A stretch of 64,000 nucleotides of DNA, taken from positions 117,305 to 181,304 of the forward strand of contig NZ_JAFEMD010000005.1 of the NCBI RefSeq assembly GCF_016892765.1, given 5' to 3'. This DNA is from Microvirga arvi. GTDB taxonomy: Bacteria; Pseudomonadota; Alphaproteobacteria; Rhizobiales; Beijerinckiaceae. Below, piece after piece: positions 10,009-21,208 of this stretch. Under the pieces are notes generated by a model. That model ran no database searches and had not been told where the DNA came from. It saw nothing but the letters and a program-made list of their open reading frames with translations. Positions within the stretch are counted from its first letter, which is position 1, and each line of letters begins with the position of its first letter. A program made the position numbers and the translations under genes.

Positions 10009-10862
10009 TTCGAGGTCTGTCCTGTCGGGTCGAGGAGATCGCGCAGCCAATCTCCGAGGAGGTTCAGGCCGAGCACGGTGAACATGATGGCAAGTCCCGG
10101 GAAGACGCTGACCCACCATGCCGTCTGCAGATAGGTGCGCCCGTCCGCCAGCATGCCGCCCCAGCTCGGGATCAGCGGATCGACGCCGAGGCCGAGGAAG
10201 GTCAGGCTGCTTTCGAGCAGGATGTTGTTGGCCACCTGCAGGGTCATCAGGATGATGATGGGACCGAGCACGTTGGGCAGGATGTGGGTGAGGATGATGC
10301 GTCCGTTGCCGACGCCGATGGCACGCGCGGAGAGGATGAACTCACGGTCCCGCAGCGACAGCACGGAGCCGCGCACGAGGCGCGCATACTGCACCCATTG
10401 CGCGACGATCATGAAGAAGATGATCTTGTCCACACCGGTTCCCAGAATGGCGAGGAACATGATCGCGAGCAGGATGAAGGGGAGCGCCAGCTGAATGTCG
10501 GCAAAGCGCATCAGCAGGATCTCCGTGATCCCGCGATAGTATCCGGCCACGAGCCCGATGAACGTTCCCAGAGTCACAGCTCCCAGCACTGAGAAAACGC
10601 CGACGGTGAGCGAGATCTTGCCGCCGACGATCACCCGCGCCAGCACGTCGCGGCCGAGCGGGTCCGTACCGAGAGGGTGGGCGAGGCTCTGAAACGGCGG
10701 CGTGAGCCGTGCCATGAGGTCCATGCTCTCGCCGCCATCGGGAAAGAGGAGGCCGGAGAACAGCACGGCGAGGGTCATTCCGCCGGCGAGCAGGACGCCG
10801 AGGACGAGTTCGAGGGATCTGAAGTGCCGGCGCGCCGACGACATAGCCTGAGCAGCAGCCAT
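10005..10862 (-). CDS. Peptide ABC transporter permease (DppC/OppC type)
   Basis: A 285-residue inner-membrane permease with an N-terminal membrane helix followed by a periplasmic segment (SLAHPLGTDPLGRDVLARV) and five further helices, the OppC/DppC plan. The EAA loop for ATPase contact is seen around SARAIGVGNGRIILTHILPN. The ATG at 10862 has GGAG 8 nt upstream; a GTG at 10871 that overlaps the previous stop is an alternative. It forms a heterodimer with the adjacent DppB-type permease. The TGDWLRD..LDP ending is typical of this family. Confidence 0.93.
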   Translation of the reverse strand: MAAAQAMSSARRHFRSLELVLGVLLAGGMTLAVLFSGLLFPDGGESMDLMARLTPPFQSLAHPLGTDPLGRDVLARVIVGGKISLTVGVFSVLGAVTLGTFIGLVAGYYRGITEILLMRFADIQLALPFILLAIMFLAILGTGVDKIIFFMIVAQWVQYARLVRGSVLSLRDREFILSARAIGVGNGRIILTHILPNVLGPIIILMTLQVANNILLESSLTFLGLGVDPLIPSWGGMLADGRTYLQTAWWVSVFPGLAIMFTVLGLNLLGDWLRDLLDPTGQTSK

Positions 10863-10867
10863 GAGCG

Positions 10868-11788
10868 TCACTCCGTCCGGATGCGCGGGTCAATCAGCCC
10901 GTAGGCGATATCGACCAGAAGGTTGATGAGAACGATGAAGAGCGCCAGCACGGTGATCGTGCCCTGGAGCACCGGATAGTCGCGGTTGGAGATGGCATCA
11001 AAAGCGAGCGTGCCCATGCCCGGCCAGTTGAACACCCGCTCCACGATCACGATGCCGCCGATGAGACCGCCGAACTGCAGGCCGATATAGGTGACGAGCG
11101 GAATGGCCGAGTTGCGCAGGGCATGCTTGTAGAGCACGACACGGTCGCGCAGGCCCTTGGAGCGCGCCACCATGATGTATTGCTGCGACAGGGTCTCCAG
11201 CATGGAGGTGCGCACGAGGCGCACATTGGTGGCGGTGAGGATGACCGCCATGGTGAGCGCCGGCATAATGAAGCTCTCGGGCCCTTCCATGCCGCTCGGA
11301 GGCAGGACTCCAAGCACGATGGAGAACAGGAGCACCAGCATGATGGCGAGCCAGAAATTCGGGAAGGACAGGCCCACCAGCGACAGGATGCGGATGAGCT
11401 GATCCGGCCAGCGTCCCCGGTTCACGGCCGCATAGATGCCGAGTGGTACGGAAAGAATGATCGATGTGATAAGCGATGCGAAGGCCAGCAGCAGCGTTGC
11501 CGGGAGAGCACGGGCGATGAGCATGGAGACAGGGGTGCCACCCATGAAGCTTTTGCCGAAGTCGCCTGTCAGGATGCCCTCAAGAAAGCTGAGGTATTGG
11601 ACAAGGAACGGGCGATTAAGCCCAAGTGCCTGCCTGATGTTCTCAAGATCCTTTTCGGTGACGTTGCCGCCGCCCATGAGCATGATGGCAGGATCGCCGG
11701 ACAGCCGGATCGCGAAGGCAACGATCAGGGTCACGGCCAGGACCACAAAGATGGCCTGCAGCAAACGCTTGAAAATGAAGCCTGCCAT
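10868..11788 (-). CDS. Peptide ABC transporter permease (DppB/OppB type)
   Basis: A 306-residue permease with the OppB/DppB layout. One N-terminal helix (RLLQAIFVVLAVTLIVAF) is followed by a periplasmic loop containing LGLNRPFLVQYLSFL, then five more helices. The EAA-type loop is VARSKGLRDRVVLYKHALRN, and the ending YGLIDPRIR is diagnostic. It is the second cistron of the permease block and lies just after a hairpin that separates it from the binding-protein gene. A nickel or dipeptide specificity cannot be read from sequence. Confidence 0.93.
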   Translation of the reverse strand: MAGFIFKRLLQAIFVVLAVTLIVAFAIRLSGDPAIMLMGGGNVTEKDLENIRQALGLNRPFLVQYLSFLEGILTGDFGKSFMGGTPVSMLIARALPATLLLAFASLITSIILSVPLGIYAAVNRGRWPDQLIRILSLVGLSFPNFWLAIMLVLLFSIVLGVLPPSGMEGPESFIMPALTMAVILTATNVRLVRTSMLETLSQQYIMVARSKGLRDRVVLYKHALRNSAIPLVTYIGLQFGGLIGGIVIVERVFNWPGMGTLAFDAISNRDYPVLQGTITVLALFIVLINLLVDIAYGLIDPRIRTE

Positions 11789-11831
11789 TCCTTAATACCG
11801 TCCCTATCCTAAACCGTCTTGCTTTTTGAAA

Positions 11832-11855
11832 GAAGCCCCGCTCGCGCGGGGCTTC
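11832..11855 (-). terminator. Intercistronic hairpin between binding protein and permeases
   Basis: GAAGCCCCGC / GCGGGGCTTC form a perfect 10-bp stem with loop GCGA on the minus strand, followed by TTTCAAAAA. It sits 40 nt past the binding-protein stop. It probably acts as a partial terminator or 3'-end stabiliser, giving more binding protein than permease. Confidence 0.7.
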
Positions 11856-11894
11856 TGCGTGATGATGAGGCTCGGCGAAGCGCCGGGTATCCGG

Positions 11895-13421
11895 CTATTC
11901 CACAGTCGTCTCGGTGAAGCGGAAGCGGCTGTCGGCGGGCGCATCGAAGTTCTTCACCCGCTTGTTCACGCCGAAGATCGTGTTCTGGTTATAGAGCGGG
12001 ATCTCAAGCGCCTTGTCGGCCACGTAGCGGGCGACCTCCTGCAGAACTTTTTCACGTTCCTTCACGTCATAGATCGTACGCTGCTTCTCCAGCAGGGCGT
12101 TCAGCGTCGGATCGTTGTCGTAAGGATTCCACTTCTCGCCCGAGTGATACATCAGGTAGGCGGTGTTGTCGTAGTCGAAGGTCCAGCCGCCCCAGGCCTG
12201 ATGCCAGGCCTCGCCGGTCTTGCCGTTCGGGATGATGTCGTTAAGCAGAACCGGGGGCTCGTGCGGCTGGAGCGCCGGCTTGAGGCCGAGCGCCTGGAGG
12301 AAGCCCGCGGCCGCCTGCGCCACCTCGCGGAAGGTCGCGTCATTGCCGCGGAAGTCGATCCGCACCGGCGCGCCGGCGGGCACATTTGCCTGCTGCAGCA
12401 TCTGCTTCGCCTTGGCAAGATCGAAGGGCAGCGGCTTCATGGCCGGGTCGTTGCCGAAGGACAGCTCGGACTGGAAGCTCGCAATCGGCTTGCCATGGCC
12501 GAGCAGGACCGCCTTGATGATGGCATCCCGGTCGATGCCCATGATCAGCGCCTTACGGACATTCACATCCTTCGTGATGCCGTCCTTGGTGTTCAGGCGC
12601 AGCGAAACCACCGTGGGGCCGGTGATGCTCAACAGGCTCAGGTTAGGGCTCTTCTCCACTGTCGGAGCAAGACCGAAGGGGATGAGCGTCGCGATGTCGA
12701 TGCGGCCGGCCTGCAATTCGGCCACCTGGGTGTTCGCCTCGGAGATGAAGCGGGCCACGACCTTGTCGAGCTTCGGGGCGCCGCCCCAGTGTTCAGGGAA
12801 GGCTTCGAGGGTCAGGCTGACCTTCGGGCTGTATTCCACGAACTTGAACGGGCCAGTGCCGACCGGGTTCATGTTGAAGTGGGCGTCGCCCTTCTCCTGG
12901 ATGTATTTCGGCGGCACGATCATCGCGCCATAGCCAGCAAGCTTGGTGAGCAGCACGGGATCGGGCTGCTTCATGATGAAGTCGACCGTGTTGTCGTCAA
13001 CCACCTCGACACGATCAATGGAGGTATAGTTCGACTGCTGCGGGCCCTTCTTGCCCTCGTCGCCGAGCAGACGATCGAAGGTGAACTTCACGGCCGCCGC
13101 ATTGAAGGGCTCGCCGTTGTGGAACTTCACGTTCTGGCGCAGCTTGAAGCGGATGCGACTGTTGTTGTCCAACAGCTCCCAGGAGGTCGCGAGACCGGGC
13201 TTCAGCTTCATATCCGCGCCGCGGGCGGTCAGACCGTCGAAGATGTTGTTGGCGGCGGACGACCAGTTGACGAGGAAGGTATCGATTGGGTCCCAACTGC
13301 CGGGGTCGATCGCCACCGCGAAGGTCAGTGTCCCGGCAGCTTGAGCCTTGGACGCCATCAGGGGCGCCAGGGCCACTGCTGCCGTCAGGCCAAGGGCCTT
13401 GAGTGTTGTCGAGAACTTCAT
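11895..13421 (-). CDS. Peptide ABC transporter substrate-binding protein (SBP family 5)
   Basis: A 508-residue periplasmic solute receptor. The signal peptide is MKFSTTLKALGLTAAVALAPLMASKAQA. SBP_bac_5 features follow: DPGSWDPIDTFLVNWSSAANNIFDGL, FKLRQNVKFHNGEPFNA, and NPVGTGPFKFVEYSP. AGGGAGACAACGC precedes the ATG. It delivers substrate to the two permeases encoded downstream; the ATPase is encoded immediately upstream. Substrates in this family include oligopeptides, dipeptides, glutathione, opines and nickel chelates. The neighbouring peptidases make peptides most likely here. Confidence 0.93.
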   Translation of the reverse strand: MKFSTTLKALGLTAAVALAPLMASKAQAAGTLTFAVAIDPGSWDPIDTFLVNWSSAANNIFDGLTARGADMKLKPGLATSWELLDNNSRIRFKLRQNVKFHNGEPFNAAAVKFTFDRLLGDEGKKGPQQSNYTSIDRVEVVDDNTVDFIMKQPDPVLLTKLAGYGAMIVPPKYIQEKGDAHFNMNPVGTGPFKFVEYSPKVSLTLEAFPEHWGGAPKLDKVVARFISEANTQVAELQAGRIDIATLIPFGLAPTVEKSPNLSLLSITGPTVVSLRLNTKDGITKDVNVRKALIMGIDRDAIIKAVLLGHGKPIASFQSELSFGNDPAMKPLPFDLAKAKQMLQQANVPAGAPVRIDFRGNDATFREVAQAAAGFLQALGLKPALQPHEPPVLLNDIIPNGKTGEAWHQAWGGWTFDYDNTAYLMYHSGEKWNPYDNDPTLNALLEKQRTIYDVKEREKVLQEVARYVADKALEIPLYNQNTIFGVNKRVKNFDAPADSRFRFTETTVE

Positions 13422-13448
13422 GCGTTGTCTCCCTTTGGAAAAGTGTTG

Positions 13449-15323
<1,875 letters not shown>

Positions 15324-15492
15324 CCATCCACGCTCTTGAGACAGCACCGGCCCGATGAGCAATCAGGCTGAAACCAATTTGATACCTATCATCCATCACA
15401 GCCGTGGTGCCGATACGTCAAGCACCGTTTGCGTCAGATCAGGCAATCACCTGGATCATAGATCCAGCCCAGCGCAAAGCGCGAGTCCTTTG

Positions 15493-16758
15493 TTATGAAG
15501 TAACCCATTCTCCACCGCGCATGAGCGGCTCGGCCCTGCCATCCTGTGTGATACCATCCACATCCACCTGATCGGAGCCGATCATCCAGTCGATATGGAT
15601 CAGGCTCTTGTTGGAGCCACGGGAGGCAAGCTCCTCCTCGCTCATGGCGCCGCTGCCCCGGATGCACTTGCTGTAGGCCTGGCCCAGCGCGATGTGGCTC
15701 GAGGCGTTCTCGTCGAACAGGGTGTTGAAGAAGAGCAGCCCGCTCTGCGAGATCGGCGAGGAATACGGCACCAGTGCCACCTCGCCGAGGCGTCGTGCGC
15801 CCTCGTCGGTATCGAGGACCTTGTTCAGCACGGCCTCGCCCGTGCGCGCCCTGCTCTCCACGATGCGCCCGCTCTCGAACCGCACCTGGATGTCCTGGAT
15901 CAGGGTGCCGTTGTAGGAGAGCGGCTTGGTGCTCGTCACTGTGCCGTCGACGCGGTCCTTGTGAGGCGTGGTGAAGACCTCTTCGGTTGGGATGTTGGCG
16001 TTGCAGACGAGGCCGTTCTTGGCCGTCGTCGATCCACCGTTCCATTCATGGCCGTCAGCCAGGCCGACGCGCAGATCGGTGCCCGGACCTCGGAAATGCA
16101 GCGCGGCGTAATTCTTCTCGTTCAGCATCCGGGTGCGAGTCTGCAGGGCCGCATTGTGCCTCTCCCACGCGGCAATGGGATCCGGGACGTCGACGCGGGA
16201 GGCGGAGAAGATCGCCTGCCACAGTCTGGCGAGAGCAACCTCGTCCGTATCGTTCGGGAACACGGTCTTGGCCCAGGCCGGCGTCGCTGCGGAGACGATG
16301 GTCCAGTTGATGTCGAACCCGGCAATCATGTTGAGGGCCGGCATGTAGGCCTTGGAGCGGGCCCGGTTGGCGCGCGAGACCTTGTCCGGGTCCTCCTTGG
16401 CAAGCAGCGACGGGTCCTCGCCCACGATGGCAAGCCGGGCGGCACCGTTCTTGTAGGCCGCCGCCATACCCTCGTAGAGCCAGGCCGGAGCCGTGTCGAA
16501 GCCTTCGTCCCGGCCATGGCGGAAGCGCGCGAGGGTGCTCTCCTCGTCGGAGAAGATCGTGGTGACGAGGGACGCACCGGCCCTGTAGGCATGCTCCGTG
16601 ACGCGCCGCACGAGGGCGACGGCATCGAGCGGCGCGGTCATGACCAGTTCCTGGCCGGGCTTCAGCCCCAAGCCGACCCGAACGGCGACCTCGGCCAAAC
16701 GGTCGAGAAGCTGAGCATGGGAGGCGGCATCGGGCATGTTCCGGACTTGTTCGTTCAT
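15493..16758 (-). CDS. M29-family aminopeptidase
   Basis: A 421-residue cytoplasmic metallo-aminopeptidase of the thermophilic aminopeptidase (AmpS/PepS, M29) family. These enzymes release N-terminal residues using two divalent metals. Characteristic segments are NIPTEEVFTTP, bearing the first metal-binding Glu, and RTGEAVLNKVLDTDEGARRLGE. SSHIALGQAY and LIHIDWMIGS carry the His and Asp ligands. It lies just upstream of the peptide ABC importer on the same strand, so it plausibly digests imported peptides. The gap of about 170 nt to the ATPase gene leaves co-transcription open. Confidence 0.93.
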   Translation of the reverse strand: MNEQVRNMPDAASHAQLLDRLAEVAVRVGLGLKPGQELVMTAPLDAVALVRRVTEHAYRAGASLVTTIFSDEESTLARFRHGRDEGFDTAPAWLYEGMAAAYKNGAARLAIVGEDPSLLAKEDPDKVSRANRARSKAYMPALNMIAGFDINWTIVSAATPAWAKTVFPNDTDEVALARLWQAIFSASRVDVPDPIAAWERHNAALQTRTRMLNEKNYAALHFRGPGTDLRVGLADGHEWNGGSTTAKNGLVCNANIPTEEVFTTPHKDRVDGTVTSTKPLSYNGTLIQDIQVRFESGRIVESRARTGEAVLNKVLDTDEGARRLGEVALVPYSSPISQSGLLFFNTLFDENASSHIALGQAYSKCIRGSGAMSEEELASRGSNKSLIHIDWMIGSDQVDVDGITQDGRAEPLMRGGEWVTS

Positions 16759-16839
16759 GATGGTGGTCTCTCGTCATGAAAATGATGGCTGGAGAAGCTA
16801 CACGGCCCTGCGGCCCGTGCAACCTCCATGGCTGAAGTC

Positions 16840-17949
16840 TCACATATTCTCCGGTTGCGTGATGCCAAGGACTTCTGGGTCGAAGGCGATGCTCTTGATG
16901 ATGGCATGGACCGGAAGGCCAGGCTTCAGGCCAAGCTCGTCCACGGATTTCCGGGTCACGCGGGCCACGACGCTGTCGCCGCCGCAATCGAGTTGCACAT
17001 CCACGCTCGTCCCCTCGGCCTCGTCGACCGAGGAAATGAATCCCGGCAGCACGTTCAGGGCGCTGAGGCCCTCGGGGGCCTTCAGCGATAGCATGATGTC
17101 GCGGGCGCGAAGGCGCACGCGCAGTCTCGTACCGACAGGATGCCGGAGCCGCGGGACGGTCAATGCTCCGGCTCTCGCCTCCAGAACGGTCAAGCCGTAG
17201 GCGTCATCATGCCCGCACACGCGAGCCTCGATCAGAGCGCCGGCTTCGGTGAGACCAGCCTGCGCGAAGACATTCGTGTGCCGCAGGACCTCGGCGGCCG
17301 GACCGGAGGCCATCACCTGCCCCTCGGAGAGCACGACCACGAACGTCGCCAGTCGCGCGATCTCGGACACGGAATGGCTGACGAGAACGATGGGAACACC
17401 GCCCTCGTCGCGCAGGCGCTCGAGATAAGGAAAGATCTCGGCCTTGCGCGCCTCGTCAAGCGAGGCCAGCGGCTCGTCCATCAGCAGAAGCTGGGGATCG
17501 GCCAGCAGCGCACGGCCGATGGCAACGCGCTGCTTCTCGCCGCCGGACAAGGTCGAAGGGCGGCGGTCGAGCAGATGTGCGATGCCGAGAAGATCCACAA
17601 CGTGATCGAAGCTCGCCTTCCGCCCGCCTTCGGGCGTGAACCAGCGCCCGAAGAGCAGGTTGTGCCGGACATTCAAATGAGGGAAGAGCCGCCCCTCCTG
17701 AAACACGGTGCCGATCCGTCGCCTGTGCTTCGGCACGAAGACGCCCTTCTTCGTATCGACGAGCGTTCGCCCTTTCACGGTGATCCGACCATGATCGGGC
17801 CGCAGGAGGCCGCCAATGGCATTGACGATGGTGGTCTTGCCGGAACCGGACGGGCCGAAGAGCGCCGTGAGCCGTCCATCCGATTGAAAGCGCGCCTGCA
17901 AGGCGAAGGACCCTTGCTCGTGTCGGACATCGACGTCGAGGATCGTCAC
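16840..17949 (-). CDS. modC: Molybdate ABC transporter ATPase ModC
   Basis: A 369-residue ATPase of the molybdate importer. The cassette has Walker A GPSGSGKT (32-39), signature LSGGEKQRVAIGRAL and Walker B LLLMDEPLASLD, with H-loop LVSHS. The last 70 residues form the molybdate-binding MOP/TOBE domain (LNVLPGFISSVD, VTRKSVDELGLKPG). The GTG at 17949 overlaps the modB stop (GTGA). The open frame extends far upstream through modB, but that part is a shadow of modB. It is the last gene of modABC. Confidence 0.95.
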   Translation of the reverse strand: MTILDVDVRHEQGSFALQARFQSDGRLTALFGPSGSGKTTIVNAIGGLLRPDHGRITVKGRTLVDTKKGVFVPKHRRRIGTVFQEGRLFPHLNVRHNLLFGRWFTPEGGRKASFDHVVDLLGIAHLLDRRPSTLSGGEKQRVAIGRALLADPQLLLMDEPLASLDEARKAEIFPYLERLRDEGGVPIVLVSHSVSEIARLATFVVVLSEGQVMASGPAAEVLRHTNVFAQAGLTEAGALIEARVCGHDDAYGLTVLEARAGALTVPRLRHPVGTRLRVRLRARDIMLSLKAPEGLSALNVLPGFISSVDEAEGTSVDVQLDCGGDSVVARVTRKSVDELGLKPGLPVHAIIKSIAFDPEVLGITQPENM

Positions 17950-18638
17950 GCGTGGACCCTTCTCCGCACCCGCCGCGCCAGCCACTCGGACAGCCAGAGC
18001 GCGCCGATGGAGATGGCAACGGAGACGAGCGTCAGCCGCATCGCACCCGCATCGCCCCCCGGAACCTGCGTATAGGCGTAAATCGCGGACGGAATGGTCT
18101 GCGTCTCGCCGGGAATGCTGGAGACGAAGGTGATCGTCGCACCGAACTCCCCCATCGCCTTGGCGAAGGACAGCACCATGCCTGCAATGATGCCGGGCAG
18201 GATCAGCGGCAGCGTGACCACGCTGAAGACCCAGAGGGGACGGGCGCCAAGCGTGCCCGCAGCATCCTCGAGCTTGCGGTCGACGGATGCGATGGACAGG
18301 CGGATGGCGCGCACCAGCAACGGAAAGCCCATGATAGCACAGGCGAGCGCCGCACCGGTCCAGCGGAAGGAGAACACGATGCCGAAATACTCCTCCATAA
18401 AAGCTCCGATGGGACCGCGACGTCCGAAGCCGACGAGCAGGAACCAGCCCACGACCACCGGCGGCAGGACCAACGGTAAATGCACGAGAACGTCGAGCGC
18501 CTGCCGCCCCCAGAAGCGCCCGCGCTCCAGCAGGAAAGCGACGGCGACACCGGGAATGAGGCTTGCCGTCATCGCAGCGAAAGCGACCTTCAGGCTGAGG
18601 CGAACGGCCGTCCACTCTTCTGGAGAAAGCCCCTCCAT
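17946..18638 (-). CDS. modB: Molybdate ABC transporter permease ModB
   Basis: A 230-residue inner-membrane permease with five membrane segments. The family landmarks are VHLPLVLPPVVVGWFLL, DRKLEDAAGTLGA (EAA loop) and FAKAMGEFGATITF, which is near-diagnostic for ModB. The ATG overlaps the modA stop (TGATG) and its own stop overlaps the modC start, so all three genes are translationally coupled. Confidence 0.96.
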   Translation of the reverse strand: MEGLSPEEWTAVRLSLKVAFAAMTASLIPGVAVAFLLERGRFWGRQALDVLVHLPLVLPPVVVGWFLLVGFGRRGPIGAFMEEYFGIVFSFRWTGAALACAIMGFPLLVRAIRLSIASVDRKLEDAAGTLGARPLWVFSVVTLPLILPGIIAGMVLSFAKAMGEFGATITFVSSIPGETQTIPSAIYAYTQVPGGDAGAMRLTLVSVAISIGALWLSEWLARRVRRRVHA

Positions 18639-19453
18639 CAGGAGCCTGATCCCGCTTTGTTCAAGAGAGTGAAGCCCTGCGTCTCGAAAAGGGGTTTGGC
18701 TTTGTCCGAGCGCAGAAACGCCAGGAACGCAGCAGCCTCAGGATTGGTCGAGTCCTTCGTGAGCGCGACAGGGTAAATGATCGGCGGATGGCTATCCTCC
18801 GGGAATGTCGCGGCGATAGCCACCTTCGGGTCCGATGCGGCATCGGTCTTGTAGACGATCCCGAGGGGTGCCTCGCCGCGCGAGACGAGGAGGAGCGCAG
18901 CGCGAACGTTCTCGGTCTGCGCGACCCTGTCCTTCACGCCTGCCCATGCGCCGAGATGTTCGAGAGCAGCCTTTCCGTACTTGCCAGCCGGCACGGCATC
19001 CACATGCCCCATCGCCAGACGATTGCTTCCGAGGATCGACGCAAGATCAAGGCCTGGCTTAAGCTCGACCTGCACCGCAGAGCCTTTCGGTGCGATGAGA
19101 ACGAGAGAATTGCCGAGGAGGTTGACGCGGCTCTCAGGTTTGATCAGTCCTTTTGCGGCTGCATAATCCATCCAGTCGAGATCGGCGGAGAGGAAAAGAT
19201 CGGCCGGTGCTCCTGCCTCGATCTGTTTGGCGAGCGCGTTGCTCGCCACATAAGAGACAACGGCTCGTTTTCCGGTTTCCTTCGTCCAGGCGGCGCTGAC
19301 CTCATCGAGGGCGTTCTTCAGGCTGGCGGCGGCGAAGACCACGATATCCTTCGTCTGGGCCGATGCCCCGCCGAACGGCGCGACGCAAGCAAGGCCCAGC
19401 ACCAGCACAAGCCTCCTTGTGAAACCGCCAAATGCGAAGCGCGCTGGACGCAT
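18638..19453 (-). CDS. modA: Molybdate-binding periplasmic protein ModA
   Basis: A 271-residue periplasmic receptor for molybdate and tungstate. The signal peptide ends near FGGASAQ. VFAAASLKNALDEV, VVSYVASNALAKQIEAGAPADLFLSAD and the later GEAPLGIVYKTDA are typical ModA segments, with Ser/Ala oxyanion contacts in the first two. The ATG at 19453 has GGAG 7 nt upstream; the more distal in-frame start would place charged residues ahead of the signal peptide. It is the first gene of modABC. I saw no clear ModE palindrome in the short space before it. Confidence 0.95.
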   Translation of the reverse strand: MRPARFAFGGFTRRLVLVLGLACVAPFGGASAQTKDIVVFAAASLKNALDEVSAAWTKETGKRAVVSYVASNALAKQIEAGAPADLFLSADLDWMDYAAAKGLIKPESRVNLLGNSLVLIAPKGSAVQVELKPGLDLASILGSNRLAMGHVDAVPAGKYGKAALEHLGAWAGVKDRVAQTENVRAALLLVSRGEAPLGIVYKTDAASDPKVAIAATFPEDSHPPIIYPVALTKDSTNPEAAAFLAFLRSDKAKPLFETQGFTLLNKAGSGS

Positions 19454-19517
19454 GGTCTTTCTCCACGGGAGGGCCACAGCCTCTCCCTGGTGCATCCTAG
19501 CCGAGTGAGCCCGGTCT

Positions 19518-20162
19518 TCAAGCAGGGCGCCGCCGGGGGGAAGGCTTCTTCATCTGGGAACGGACCACCCGGTAGCCGAGGAGCACGGCCACGATGGCCG
19601 CATAGACGAGGGGCTCCGTCGGCCAGGACTTCACGACGAGGATGAAATGAAGCACCGCACCGATGGCTGCCAGATAGACGAGCTTGTGCAGCCTGGCCCA
19701 GGCCTGCCCGCCCATGCGCCGGATGGCGGCATTGTTGGAGGTGACAGCCAGAGGCACCAGGATGACGAAGGTCGCCATGCCGATGGTGATGTAGGGCCGC
19801 TTGACGATGTCGGCCACGATGGCCGCCATGTCGAGTCCCTGGTCGAGCACGAGATAGGTGGTGAGGTGCAGGGCGGCGTAATAGAAGGAAAGCAGACCGA
19901 TGGCCCGGCGGTAGCGCAGAAGGTTTACGTTGAAGAGCTGCCGCAGCGGCGTGACCGTCAGCGTCGCGATGAGGAAGCGCAAGGCCCAGAGCCCGAGCGC
20001 CTGCTCCAGATAACGCATGGGATCGGCGCCGAGCTGGTCGGTGATGCCGGCATAGAACAGCCACACCGCCGGGATGAAGCCCACGATATAAACCAGGATC
20101 TTCGGCACCTGAGGCAGGGCAAAGCCCTTCTTGGCACCCTCGACGGAGACTCGTCCCACCAT
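19518..20162 (-). CDS. msrQ: Heme-binding membrane subunit MsrQ of the periplasmic methionine sulfoxide reductase
   Basis: A 214-residue integral membrane b-type cytochrome of the ferric-reductase-like family that feeds electrons from the quinone pool to MsrP. It has about six membrane helices. Heme-ligating His residues lie in YYAALHLTTYLVLD and RLHKLVYLAAIGAVLHFIL, and the RRAIGLLSF segment is typical of MsrQ/YedZ. The ATG at 20162 overlaps the msrP stop (TGATG), so the pair is coupled. It lies downstream of modABC on the same strand side of the molybdenum cluster. Confidence 0.94.
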   Translation of the reverse strand: MVGRVSVEGAKKGFALPQVPKILVYIVGFIPAVWLFYAGITDQLGADPMRYLEQALGLWALRFLIATLTVTPLRQLFNVNLLRYRRAIGLLSFYYAALHLTTYLVLDQGLDMAAIVADIVKRPYITIGMATFVILVPLAVTSNNAAIRRMGGQAWARLHKLVYLAAIGAVLHFILVVKSWPTEPLVYAAIVAVLLGYRVVRSQMKKPSPRRRPA

Positions 20163-21106
20163 CAGTAGAACTTCTTCAGGTCCATGCCCGTATAGAGGCT
20201 GGCCACCTGCTCGGCATAGCCGTTGAACATCAGCGTCGGGCGGCGCTTCACGAACAACCCGCCCTCGCCGATGCGCCGCTCGGTCGCCTGGCTCCAGCGC
20301 GGATGGTCCACACTCGGGTTCACGTTGGCATAGAAGCCGTATTCGTTGGGCGCCTGCTTGTTCCAGGCGGTTGCCGGCTGCTTCTCGACGAAGCTGATGC
20401 GGGTGATCGACTTGATGCCCTTGAAACCGTATTTCCACGGCACCACGAGGCGGATCGGCGCTCCGTTCTGGTTCGGCAGGGTCTCGCCGTAGAGCCCGAC
20501 CGCCAGGATGGCGAGGGGGTTCATGGCCTCGTCCAGGCGCAGGCCCTCCACATAGGGCCACTCGAGCACCGGGAATATGGTGTCCATCCCCGGCATCTCC
20601 TCGGGGCGGAAGGCCGTCTCGAAGGCCACGTACTTTGCGCTGCCCAAGGGCTCCACGCGCTTGATGAGATCCGCCAGCGGGAAGCCGACCCAGGGGATGA
20701 CCATGGACCACCCCTCGACGCAGCGCATGCGATAGATGCGCTCCTCCAACGCCGACGACTTGATCAGATCCTCGATGGCGAACTCGGCGGGCTTGCCCAC
20801 CATGCCGTCGACCTTGACCGTCCAGGGCGACGTCTTCAGCGACTTGGCCTTGGCGGCCGGATCGTCCTTGCCGGTGCCGAACTCGTAGTAGTTGTTGTAG
20901 CTCGTGACGTCCTCGCGGCTCGTCAGCTTCTCGTCGGTCGAGAAGGGGCTCTTGGCCGCCGACAGCGGCGCCGCCTCCAGGCCTCTCGGGAGCGCTGCCG
21001 CTAGGGCAAGCCCAGCCGCACCCGCCATCCATTGGCGGCGGTTGAAATAGACCTCCCGGGGCGTGATCTCGGAGGGTAGGATATCGGAAGGGCGGCGGAT
21101 CAGCAC
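20162..21106 (-). CDS. msrP: Periplasmic protein-methionine-sulfoxide reductase catalytic subunit MsrP
   Basis: A 314-residue molybdenum enzyme that repairs oxidised methionine in envelope proteins. [19 protein letters not shown] is a twin-arginine signal (Arg23-Arg24), consistent with export of a folded molybdopterin protein. Cys129 in [10 protein letters not shown] is the molybdenum ligand. [32 protein letters not shown] and the C-terminal MFNGYAEQV are conserved. It is coupled to msrQ. Its neighbour modABC supplies molybdate, a clear functional match. Confidence 0.96.
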   Translation of the reverse strand: MLIRRPSDILPSEITPREVYFNRRQWMAGAAGLALAAALPRGLEAAPLSAAKSPFSTDEKLTSREDVTSYNNYYEFGTGKDDPAAKAKSLKTSPWTVKVDGMVGKPAEFAIEDLIKSSALEERIYRMRCVEGWSMVIPWVGFPLADLIKRVEPLGSAKYVAFETAFRPEEMPGMDTIFPVLEWPYVEGLRLDEAMNPLAILAVGLYGETLPNQNGAPIRLVVPWKYGFKGIKSITRISFVEKQPATAWNKQAPNEYGFYANVNPSVDHPRWSQATERRIGEGGLFVKRRPTLMFNGYAEQVASLYTGMDLKKFY

Positions 21107-21208
21107 GGCATCACCTCATTTGAACCCATTTTGAATGGGTACACCTGAGAACGCCAGAGGTGCTCTCACGTTTCCGTTACAGACTTTCCTTGGCGGGCCT
21201 ATCGTGGA

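Noticed and set aside
16840..18615. One long frame spanning modC and modB
   Set aside because: The part upstream of 17949 is modB read in the wrong frame; modC begins at the GTG that overlaps the modB stop.
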